From Hyphomicrobiales bacterium (lineage in GTDB: Bacteria; Pseudomonadota; Alphaproteobacteria; Rhizobiales; Aestuariivirgaceae), in the NCBI GenBank assembly GCA_020029455.1, contig JAIBJH010000168.1, positions 1-6,045 of the forward strand: a DNA stretch of 6,045 nucleotides. The letters run 5' to 3'. Below are positions 1 to 4,657 of the stretch, in pieces (positions within the stretch are counted from its first letter, which is position 1; each line of letters starts with the position of its first letter). Below the pieces are notes generated by a model that was not told where the DNA came from, made no database searches, and worked only from the letters and a program-made list of their open reading frames with translations. The translations under genes were made by a program, and so were the position numbers.

Positions 1-110
1 AGCAATTCTCGGTGACACGCGAACTCACCCGCCAGATCGAGGCCAAGGCGCTGCAGAAGCTCAGGCATCCGTCAAGGTCAAGGAAGCTGCCGAGCTTCTT
101 GGACAACTAG
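1..110 (+). CDS. rpoD: C-terminal end of an RpoD-type sigma factor (partial, enters from the left edge; may itself be a remnant)
   Basis: The frame from base 3 (CAA) to the TAG at 108-110 encodes 35 residues with the signature of sigma-70 region 4.2 and its C-terminal tail: FSVTRE, then RQIEAKAL, then HPSRSRK, then SFLDN. Region 4.2 is the helix-turn-helix that reads the promoter -35 element. The near-invariant RERIRQ of RpoD reads RELTRQ here. This changes the two residues equivalent to E. coli R586 and I587 and keeps the main -35 contacts R584, E585, R588 and Q589. The tail has LPSFLDN where LRSFLDN is usual. Two readings remain: the true 3' end of rpoD with altered residues, or a decayed copy like the two downstream (532-639, 992-1066). 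The upstream part lies outside the window. Family assignment is firm; functional status is open. Confidence 0.72.
   Translation, partial: QFSVTRELTRQIEAKALQKLRHPSRSRKLPSFLDN
5..49 (+). repeat. 45-bp perfect direct repeat, copy A (pairs with 534-578)
   Basis: Bases 5-49 are identical to 534-578, starting at attctcggtgacac and ending at gaggccaaggc. The identity covers the sigma region 4.2 helix-turn-helix codons, including the unusual Leu-Thr pair. Beyond it the two copies differ at 17 of the next 61 positions up to their stop codons. The sharp change from 0 to about 28% mismatch marks a recombination or gene-conversion boundary. Confidence 0.9.
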
Positions 111-133
111 GCTGCTTGCAGTAGTCTCAAGGC

Positions 134-520
134 GTGAATCTCAACCAAGTCACATTGCCCGCCAGAGACATTGCCGAGTCGAAGCGCTTCTACGAGTTGT
201 TGGGATTGCGCCTGATCGTTGATGCGCCTGATTATGCGCGCTTTGAATTTTCTGATGGAGACTCAACGCTTTCCATCAGCTTGTCCGAGGGGCTGATTGC
301 ATCGGGTAGTGAGAGCGTGCATGTCTATTTCGAATGCGATGATCTTGACGCACGCGTTGCAGAACTTCGGTTGCGCGGCGTTGCGTTCGAGAGCGAACTG
401 GAAGACAAGCGCTGGCTATGGCGTGAAGCCTGGCTCAAGGACCCGTCCGGCAATTCAATCTGTCTCTATCATGCTGGCATCAACCGGAGGAACCCGCCTT
501 GGCGCGTCCAACCACTGTGA
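134..520 (+). CDS. VOC-superfamily (glyoxalase/dioxygenase fold) small protein
   Basis: This is a 128-residue single-domain protein, a normal length for a one-module vicinal oxygen chelate protein. It opens with the typical NQVTLPARDI strand and SKRFYELLGL helix (residues 4-26). A second beta-alpha-beta-beta-beta-like half follows: VHVYFECDDLDARVAELRLRG (62-82), the DPSGN turn (103-107) and the closing strand ICLYH (109-113). Family metal positions may be filled by Gln5 and Glu67, with His63 or His113 nearby; this is inference. The substrate cannot be named: the fold covers glyoxalases, extradiol dioxygenases and fosfomycin- or bleomycin-resistance proteins. GTG at 134 is chosen because the family motif begins at once after it. 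The only SD-like sequence (CAAGG, 128-132) is very close, so initiation may be weak. The gene lies alone between two sigma-tail repeats, so it may be cargo of the event that made them. Confidence 0.85.
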   Translation: MNLNQVTLPARDIAESKRFYELLGLRLIVDAPDYARFEFSDGDSTLSISLSEGLIASGSESVHVYFECDDLDARVAELRLRGVAFESELEDKRWLWREAWLKDPSGNSICLYHAGINRRNPPWRVQPL

Positions 521-531
521 GGTAGGCTAAA

Positions 532-639
532 TTATTCTCGGTGACACGCGAACTCACCCGCCAGATCGAGGCCAAGGCACTCAGAAAGCTGAAGCATCCG
601 TCGAGGTCAAGGAAGCTGCGCTCGTTCCTCGACAACTGA
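532..639 (+). pseudogene. Detached RpoD C-terminal tail, copy 2
   Basis: Frame 532-639 encodes FSVTRELTRQ, then IEAKALRKLKHPSRSRK, then LRSFLDN and a TGA stop. This is the end of an RpoD sigma factor, and its tail is closer to the alphaproteobacterial consensus than that of copy 1. An in-frame TAG at 523-525 precedes it and there is no start codon or SD, so it should not be translated alone. It begins 11 bases after the VOC stop codon and in a different frame from it. It shares the RELTRQ variant with copy 1, so the two have a recent common source. The downstream half uses different synonymous codons (TCG for AGC, CTC for TTG). Confidence 0.82.
534..578 (+). repeat. 45-bp perfect direct repeat, copy B (pairs with 5-49)
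   Basis: This is the second exact copy of the core described at 5-49, same orientation, offset 529 bp. The unit between the copies holds only the VOC gene and short flanks. Confidence 0.9.
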
Positions 640-662
640 CCAAAGTTTCCAGGCGACAGCTG

Positions 663-678
663 CTTGACCTAGGTCAAG
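663..678. promoter_or_regulatory. Candidate FNR/FixK-family operator
   Basis: CTTGACCTAGGTCAAG is a perfect 16-bp palindrome and fits the FNR/FixK/CRP-family consensus TTGA-N6-TCAA exactly. Its centre is at 670.5. The usual class II spacing of -41.5 would place a transcription start near 712, with a poor -10 candidate CACTAT at 699-704. The only rightward candidates nearby are the small ORF at 710/722 and sigma-tail copy 3, so the site may have lost its original gene. A match this good to an oxygen or nitric-oxide-responsive box is suggestive, not proof of function. Confidence 0.5.
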
Positions 679-709
679 GTGCCGTCGGGCAGAAGCAGCA
701 CTATGGGCT

Positions 710-865
710 ATGGTCACACGCATGCCCGTGGGGGCGCAACCTCACAAGCCGAAGGTGCTGGCGAAAGACGCGGCAGCTCCGGCACCACAGCCAAAACAAC
801 CCGATAAGGGCGATGCCTCAAAGCCGGAATCTGGCGAAAAGCCCTCAGCTGCATCAAGCAATTGA
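710..865 (+). CDS. Doubtful small ORF, Pro/Ala/Lys-rich, no known family
   Basis: Starting at ATG 710 gives 51 residues; the alternative ATG at 722 gives 47. The product is low-complexity and charged (PAPQPKQPDKGD, then KPESGEKPSAASSN), with no membrane segment, signal peptide or cysteine. No ribosome binding site precedes either ATG. The points in favour are the FNR/FixK-type palindrome 32 bp upstream of ATG 710, at a distance that would suit a transcript starting at about 710-712, and a hairpin just after the stop. It could equally be the surviving tail of a broken gene, or chance. I do not recognise it. Confidence 0.22.
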   Translation: MVTRMPVGAQPHKPKVLAKDAAAPAPQPKQPDKGDASKPESGEKPSAASSN

Positions 866-965
866 GGCGGTTCCACAGGCCTCTGCAAACGCGCCTGTGC
901 TGCCCCAGCCTGTATCATCGGATCGACGGTATGCTGTTCCGGACGCTATGGATCGTCATATCAAA

Positions 966-987
966 CTGAGCGCGCCAACGCGCTCAG
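966..987. other. GC-rich hairpin at the left flank of sigma-tail copy 3
   Basis: CTGAGCGCG (966-974) pairs perfectly with CGCGCTCAG (979-987) around a CCAA loop, giving a nine-pair stem. No T tract follows on either strand, so it is not a standard intrinsic terminator. It sits where sigma-tail copy 3 loses similarity to copies 1 and 2, so it may mark a rearrangement junction. Confidence 0.55.
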
Positions 988-991
988 CCCG

Positions 992-1066
992 ATCGAGACC
1001 AAGGCGTTGCGGAAGCTAAAGCATCCGTCAAGGTCGGGGAAGCTTATAAGCTTCTTCGACAACTAA
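992..1066 (+). pseudogene. Detached RpoD C-terminal tail, copy 3 (most degraded)
   Basis: Frame 992-1066 encodes IETKALRKLKHPSRSGK, then LISFFDN and a TAA stop. This aligns with the last 25 residues of RpoD-type sigma factors with a few changes (Ala to Thr, Arg to Gly, Leu to Phe). Just upstream, the bases ACGCGCTCAGCCCG resemble a deleted form of the ACGCGAACTCACCCG in copies 1 and 2, so similarity probably extends left with small deletions. The frame is open from 866 but has no start codon. A perfect palindrome GAAGCTTATAAGCTTC lies inside it at 1039-1054. Divergence suggests it is the oldest of the three copies. Confidence 0.72.
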
Positions 1067-1102
1067 CAATTCTGACTTGTCAACCTGCTCGGTAGTTCTT
1101 CT

Positions 1103-1915
1103 CTAGAGGTCGCCGGAAGACGGCTCTCCAGGAGGTTCGCCTGGCGGCTCATCGTCTATATCGCCGCGCTGAGGTTGCGGGGGTTCGGGAGGCGGTGTCT
1201 TCTTGAGCTCCGGTCCGTCCGTGCCAAAGTCAGGGGATGCCAGCGTCTTGCAATTCTGCACCGGCAGGCGGAATGGCCCTGCAAGGGAGGTCTGGTTGAA
1301 GATCCACGGGAAGTCCTGGCGAAGCCTGTTGGCCTTCGCCCGGCCTTCCAGCAATTTGGCGCTTGTGCTACCGCCGCCTGCTTCCGCAACGCCGCAGCCC
1401 GCAGCGGCATTCACCGTTTGCTCGTTGATGCCGCGCAGCCTGATCGTGCCATCCATGACCGCCGCCAGTGTGAGGTTTCTCACGCGGATGTCAAAACCGG
1501 TGCCTCTGATGCCGATCGTCGCTGATGGCGTGGCTATGGAGTAGGCCGACTTGGCACTGCTTCCGGTAATGAAACGGAAATATCCACGCAGCGCTTTCAC
1601 TGCCACCTTGCTTGCGGTCTTTTGATTACGCAACAAGTAGGTTTCAAGGACGAGCTGTGAAGCCGGGCCCACCACCAGCTTTGTGCCATCATTCAGGATG
1701 ATCTGCACATTGCCGCCGTTTGAGGCTTTGATCGTATCGCCCTCAAAGAGTTCGCTGCCTTTGGCAAGATCGCGCGCACCACCCGTGCCGCTGGCCGTTG
1801 GAAAGCCCTTGAAAGCCGCAACCTTGCCTATGGCATCGGCGGCTTCGGCAGCGGAAAAACTTGCGGCGGCGGAGGCGAGCGCAGCGGCAAACGCGAAATT
1901 TTTGAGAAGGTTCAT
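1103..1915 (-). CDS. Exported FecR-domain protein with Pro/Glu-rich C-terminal tail
   Basis: The product has 270 residues. Residues 1-26 form a Sec signal peptide (MNLLKN, an Ala-rich hydrophobic core, AEA-ADA cleavage region) with no lipobox, so a periplasmic or secreted protein is expected. The FecR domain follows: GDTIKASNGGNVQIILNDG (59-77), GPASQLVLE (83-91), GYFRFITG (111-118) and the hallmark YSIATPSATIGIRGTGFDI (125-143). Cys174 and Cys222 could form a disulfide. The tail after residue 235 is disordered-looking and Pro-rich, with a short EPPG repeat (256-265). It lacks the cytoplasmic anti-sigma segment and transmembrane helix of true FecR regulators, and no ECF sigma gene or TonB receptor is adjacent, so a signalling role is unsupported. 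The ATG at 1915 has a GGGGA about six bases upstream and starts a good signal peptide. Confidence 0.9.
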   Translation of the reverse strand: MNLLKNFAFAAALASAAASFSAAEAADAIGKVAAFKGFPTASGTGGARDLAKGSELFEGDTIKASNGGNVQIILNDGTKLVVGPASQLVLETYLLRNQKTASKVAVKALRGYFRFITGSSAKSAYSIATPSATIGIRGTGFDIRVRNLTLAAVMDGTIRLRGINEQTVNAAAGCGVAEAGGGSTSAKLLEGRAKANRLRQDFPWIFNQTSLAGPFRLPVQNCKTLASPDFGTDGPELKKTPPPEPPQPQRGDIDDEPPGEPPGEPSSGDL

Positions 1916-1930
1916 GGCGGTCCCCGATAA

Positions 1931-1950
1931 GGTGTCCGCCCCCGGACACC
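1931..1950. promoter_or_regulatory. Perfect hairpin in the fecR-like/coaD divergent region
   Basis: GGTGTCCG (1931-1938) and CGGACACC (1943-1950) are perfect inverted repeats around CCCC. The structure ends 15 bases before the leftward FecR-protein start codon, just ahead of its ribosome binding site. It could be an RNA stem in that gene's leader or a dyad operator serving either divergent gene. No T tract follows, so a terminator is unlikely. Confidence 0.5.
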
Positions 1951-2013
1951 GCGTTAGCTGAAATACTTGCGCGAATCCAGTCCTCCTTCAAGTGGCTTTC
2001 GCAAATTTCAGGT

Positions 2014-2032
2014 TTGTGCCAGTTTAGCACAA
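2014..2032 (+). promoter_or_regulatory. Small hairpin abutting the coaD start codon
   Basis: TTGTGC (2014-2019) and GCACAA (2027-2032) are inverted repeats with a seven-base loop. The last paired base is the A of the coaD ATG. No SD-like sequence lies in the usual window, so the stem occupies the place where a ribosome binding site would be. A role in translation is inference; a six-pair stem can occur by chance. Confidence 0.35.
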
Positions 2033-2538
2033 TGGCGCGCATCGGTTTTTATCCTGGCTCATTTGATCCCATCACCTATGGCCACCTCGACATCATTGCG
2101 AGGAGCGCCCGCATTGTCGACAAGCTGGTGATTGGCATTGGCACGCATCCGGGCAAGAAGGCGCTGCTTTCCAGCGATGAACGGCTTTCCCTGATCGCAA
2201 CGGCATGCAAACCGGTGACTGAACACACCGGCCTTCGCATTTCCGCTGTGCCGTTTGACGGGCTTGCCGTTGATGCCGCAAAGGCCGCGCAGGCCAGCGT
2301 CATCATCCGCGGTCTCAGGGACGCGACGGACTTCGACTATGAAGTACAGATGGCGCAGATGAACGGCGCGCTGGCGCCGGAACTTGAAACAGTCTTTCTC
2401 GCAGCCTCGCCCGCAACCCGCATGATTGCCTCCTCCCTTGTGCGGCAGATTGCCGGGATGGGCGGAGACACCTCCCTGTTCCTCCCCGCAGAGAGCCGGG
2501 CGGCGGTGGAAAAGGCCCTTAAGCAGCTCAAAAGCTAA
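2032..2538 (+). CDS. coaD: Phosphopantetheine adenylyltransferase
   Basis: CoaD joins ATP and 4'-phosphopantetheine to form dephospho-CoA and pyrophosphate, the penultimate step of coenzyme A synthesis, in the cytoplasm. The 168 residues match the family length of about 160-170. The nucleotidyltransferase signature GSFDPITYGHLD (9-20) carries the TxGH motif with His18. Lys42 in GKKALLS, RGLRD (93-97), DFDYEVQMAQMN (100-111) and the ATRMIASSLVR segment (128-138) complete the active site. I chose ATG 2032 because ARIGFYPGSFDP begins at once after it. A TTG six codons earlier (2014) is open but adds an unfamilial extension. No SD is visible before ATG 2032, and the bases up to its A form a small hairpin (2014-2032). 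The gene is divergent from the FecR-protein gene and heads the rightward cluster. Confidence 0.97.
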   Translation: MARIGFYPGSFDPITYGHLDIIARSARIVDKLVIGIGTHPGKKALLSSDERLSLIATACKPVTEHTGLRISAVPFDGLAVDAAKAAQASVIIRGLRDATDFDYEVQMAQMNGALAPELETVFLAASPATRMIASSLVRQIAGMGGDTSLFLPAESRAAVEKALKQLKS

Positions 2539-2594
2539 AGTTGCGCGGAGGCTCTGCCTGCGCTAGTGGCACCCCCATTCAATTGGAGATTCTG

Positions 2595-3104
2595 ATGAAA
2601 AAACTCTTGCTGGCCGGTGCAAGCCTGGCCTTTCTGACAGGTCCGGCCCTGGCTGCCGAAGGCCTCAAGGTGGATATGAGCAATGGCTGCTCATTCACCA
2701 TTCAGTTGCGCTCGGATCTGGCGCCAAAGCATGTGGAGCAGATCATCAAGCTGGCCTCTTCCGGCTTTTATGACGGCGTGGTGTTCCATCGCGTCATCGA
2801 CGGCTTCATGGCGCAAGGGGGTGACCCTACCGGCACCGGCTCAGGCGGCTCCGACTTGCCGGACCTTCAAGCAGAATTCACTCAGGAACCTTTCGTGCGC
2901 GGCACCGTGGGCATGGCGAGAAGTCAGGACCCCAACTCCGCCAACAGCCAGTTCTTCATCATGTTCGCCGAGGGCTCTTTCCTCAACGGCCAGTACACGG
3001 TGTGGGGCAAGGTCGATGACGAAGGCATGAAGTGCGTCGATCAGATCAAGCGCGGCGAGCCCGTGGACAATCCTGACAAGATGTCAAAGGTGACGGTGCA
3101 ATAA
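2595..3104 (+). CDS. ppiA: Exported cyclophilin-type peptidyl-prolyl cis-trans isomerase
   Basis: Cyclophilins catalyse cis-trans isomerisation of peptide bonds before proline and assist folding. Residues 1-21 (MKKLLLAG, hydrophobic core, GPALAA) form a signal peptide, so the 169-residue precursor should give a periplasmic enzyme of about 148 residues. Catalytic-site motifs are FYDGVVFHRVIDGFMAQGGDPTG (58-80; Arg66 is the expected catalytic arginine), RGTVGMARS (102-110), NSANSQFFI (114-122) and the QYTVWGKV strand (133-140). Cys32 and Cys147 could pair in the periplasm. The ATG at 2595 is preferred over an upstream GTG/ATG-like extension from 2541 because GGAG lies six bases upstream and the signal peptide begins there. 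Its stop overlaps the next start by one base (TAATG), implying coupling with the cytoplasmic paralogue. The symbol follows E. coli naming by location. Confidence 0.93.
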   Translation: MKKLLLAGASLAFLTGPALAAEGLKVDMSNGCSFTIQLRSDLAPKHVEQIIKLASSGFYDGVVFHRVIDGFMAQGGDPTGTGSGGSDLPDLQAEFTQEPFVRGTVGMARSQDPNSANSQFFIMFAEGSFLNGQYTVWGKVDDEGMKCVDQIKRGEPVDNPDKMSKVTVQ

Positions 3105-3589
3105 TGGCTGATCTTGAAAATACCCTGTATCTCGACCTGGCGGATCACGCCGGAAAAGCAAAGGGCAGGGTGACCATTGCACTGCGTGCCGACCTTGCGC
3201 CGGGCCATGTGGGCCGCATCAAGGAACTGGCCCGCGAAGGTTTCTATGATGGTGTCGTCTTCCATCGCGTCATCGAGGGTTTCATGGCCCAGGGTGGCGA
3301 TCCCACCGGAACCGGCATGGGCGGCTCCAAGAAACCGGATCTCAAGGCTGAATTCTCCGCCGAGCCCCATGTTCGCGGCATCTGTTCCATGGCCCGCTCT
3401 TCCAACCCGAATTCCGCTAACAGCCAGTTCTTCATCTGCTTCGGTGACGCGAGCTTCCTCGATAAGCAATACACCGTCTGGGGCAAGGTGACGGAGGGCA
3501 TGGAGATTGTCGATACGATCAAGCGCGGCGAACCCGTGCGCCAGCCTGACAAGATCGCCAAGATGCAGGTGGCGGCGGACGCCAAGTAG
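3104..3589 (+). CDS. ppiB: Cytoplasmic cyclophilin-type peptidyl-prolyl cis-trans isomerase
   Basis: This 161-residue protein is a second proline isomerase with no signal peptide (it starts MADLENTLYLDL), so it should act in the cytoplasm. Motifs run FYDGVVFHRVIEGFMAQGGD (47-66; expected catalytic Arg55), GTGMGG (69-74), MARSSNPNSANSQFFICFG (96-114) and QYTVWGKV (122-129). It is closely similar to the preceding exported copy through the core: FYDGVVFHRVI, GFMAQGGDPTGTG, NSANSQFF, QYTVWGKV and IKRGEPV occur in both. That points to a tandem duplication followed by targeting to two compartments. The start codon shares its A with the last base of the previous stop, so translation is probably coupled. 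AAAGG lies rather far upstream (3086-3090). Length is normal for bacterial PpiB-type enzymes. Confidence 0.95.
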   Translation: MADLENTLYLDLADHAGKAKGRVTIALRADLAPGHVGRIKELAREGFYDGVVFHRVIEGFMAQGGDPTGTGMGGSKKPDLKAEFSAEPHVRGICSMARSSNPNSANSQFFICFGDASFLDKQYTVWGKVTEGMEIVDTIKRGEPVRQPDKIAKMQVAADAK

Positions 3590-3604
3590 TTCCATGAACA
3601 TCGC

Positions 3605-3638
3605 AAACGCGCGTGGCTGAGTGACACCATGCGCGTTT
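3605..3638 (+). promoter_or_regulatory. Hairpin that pairs the queA start codon
   Basis: AAACGCGCGTGG (3605-3616) pairs with CCATGCGCGTTT (3627-3638) as a 12-pair stem, with one G·U pair and no mismatch, around the ten-base loop CTGAGTGACA. The queA ATG (3629-3631) lies inside the right arm, so this fold would hide the start codon. It does not resemble preQ1 riboswitch consensus. A role in translational control of queA is inference from position and stem strength. Confidence 0.5.
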
Positions 3639-4657
3639 CTGATTTTGATTTTAACCTGCCGCCGGAAAGGATCGCACTCCGGCCCGCAGCACCGCGCGAA
3701 AGTGCAAGGCTTCTTGTTGTTGGCGACAGGCTGCATGACCATGTGGTTGCCGATATTCCCGGCCTGCTGCGGGCGGGGGACGTGCTCGTATTCAATGACA
3801 CGAAGGTTCTGCCCGCGGCACTGACCGGCAAACGTATTGGCCGCCTCGGTACAACACCCAAGATCGAAGTGCTGCTCCATCAAAGATTGGATGGCGATAA
3901 GTGGACGGCCTTCGCCAAGCCTGCCAAAAAGCTGGCGGCTGGCGACAGACTGCAGTTTGGTGAACTCACGGCAATCGTTACCGAAAAGCGCGAGGCAGGT
4001 GAGATTGTCTTGCACTTCGATCAGACCGGCGAGCAATTTGAGCAGGCGTTGGCCTGCGAAGGAAAGGTGCCACTGCCGCCCTATATCGAAAGCAGACGCG
4101 CGCAAGATGAGCAGGACAGACGCGACTATCAGACCATCTATGCTGATAGGGCAGGGGCAGTTGCCGCGCCCACGGCTGGACTGCATTTCACAAAGGACTT
4201 GCTGAACTCCCTGCAAGCCAATGGCATACAATCCGAATTCTTGACATTGCATGTGGGCGCGGGAACCTTCCTTCCCGTGAAAGTGGACGACACAAAAGAA
4301 CATCGGATGCATGGCGAATGGGGTGAAGTTCCCCCCGATGTCTCGGCGCGATTGAAACAGGCCGAGGCCGAAGGCCGCCGCATCATTGCCGTGGGCACCA
4401 CTTCACTAAGGTTGCTGGAAGCGAGCCGCATGGAACCATTTTCCGGCACCACGGACATTTTCATCACGCCGGGCTACCAATTTTCCACGGCCGACGCCCT
4501 CATCACCAATTTCCACCTGCCACGCTCGACCCTTTTCATGCTGGTTTGCGCCTTTGCGGGAATGGAGCGCATGAAGCAGGCTTACGCCCACGCCATTGCC
4601 TCGAACTATCGCTTCTATTCCTATGGCGATGCTTGCCTGCTATTGCGCAATCCATGA
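3629..4657 (+). CDS. queA: S-adenosylmethionine:tRNA ribosyltransferase-isomerase
   Basis: QueA transfers and isomerises the ribosyl part of S-adenosylmethionine onto preQ1-modified tRNA to give epoxyqueuosine, the step after Tgt in queuosine synthesis. The 342 residues are full length. Family segments in order: FDFNLPPERIALRPAAPRE (6-24), GDVLVFNDTKVLPA (50-63), KVPLPPYI (146-153), YQTIYADRAGAVAAPTAG (167-184) with LHF after it, LHVGAGTFLPVK (207-218), HRMHGEW (225-231), VGTTSLRLLEA (255-265), TDIFITPGYQF (275-285), LITNFHLPRSTLFMLV (291-306) and the terminal NYRFYSYGDACLL (326-338). The ATG at 3629 gives the standard MRVSDFDF opening. No good SD precedes it and the codon lies in a strong hairpin. 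The stop overlaps tgt by four bases, so the two are co-translated. Confidence 0.98.
   Translation: MRVSDFDFNLPPERIALRPAAPRESARLLVVGDRLHDHVVADIPGLLRAGDVLVFNDTKVLPAALTGKRIGRLGTTPKIEVLLHQRLDGDKWTAFAKPAKKLAAGDRLQFGELTAIVTEKREAGEIVLHFDQTGEQFEQALACEGKVPLPPYIESRRAQDEQDRRDYQTIYADRAGAVAAPTAGLHFTKDLLNSLQANGIQSEFLTLHVGAGTFLPVKVDDTKEHRMHGEWGEVPPDVSARLKQAEAEGRRIIAVGTTSLRLLEASRMEPFSGTTDIFITPGYQFSTADALITNFHLPRSTLFMLVCAFAGMERMKQAYAHAIASNYRFYSYGDACLLLRNP

Larger units (their letters stand above)
640..991. other. Gene-poor stretch between sigma-tail copies 2 and 3
   Basis: No ORF here resembles a known family. It contains a perfect 16-bp palindrome of FNR/FixK type (663-678), a weak Pro/Ala/Lys-rich small ORF (710 or 722 to 865), an inverted repeat CACAGGC/GCCTGTG (874-880 and 893-899) eight bases after that ORF, and a strong GC-rich hairpin (966-987). 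A longer overlapping ORF in another frame (813-1019) has an Arg/Ser/Pro-rich sequence with no recognisable domain. From 866 the frame stays open without a start codon into sigma-tail copy 3. The region looks like decayed or rearranged DNA. Confidence 0.6.

Noticed and set aside
813..1019. Rightward 68-codon ORF before sigma-tail copy 3
   Set aside because: The Arg/Ser/Pro-rich product looks like an out-of-frame read of decayed DNA, and it overlaps the sigma tail in a different frame.
1039..1054. Palindrome GAAGCTTATAAGCTTC as a terminator for the leftward FecR-protein gene
   Set aside because: It folds into only a short stem with a TATA loop, and the bases after it on the minus strand are C-rich, not T-rich.
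1..1066. CRISPR array or tandem repeat array
   Set aside because: Only three copies of unequal length occur at spacings of about 420 and 350 bp, and they encode a protein tail; this is not a CRISPR pattern.
1103..1915. Functional link between the FecR-domain protein and the sigma tails as a sigma/anti-sigma system
   Set aside because: The tails are from RpoD (group 1), not an ECF sigma, and the FecR protein lacks anti-sigma and membrane parts. Proximity is probably coincidental.
2543..2563. Possible terminator between coaD and the exported cyclophilin
   Set aside because: GCGC-AGGC can pair with GCCT-GCGC but only with a GG bulge and a three-base loop, and no T tract follows. The genes may still be cotranscribed.
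3590..3660. preQ1 riboswitch before queA
   Set aside because: The short gap has a simple hairpin but no A-rich tail or pseudoknot sequence of preQ1 classes, so I kept it only as an unclassified hairpin.
3041..4312. Long leftward ORF (423 codons) opposite ppiB and queA
   Set aside because: It is antisense to two clear genes with strong family motifs, its product has no recognisable domain, and such shadows are common in GC-rich codon use.
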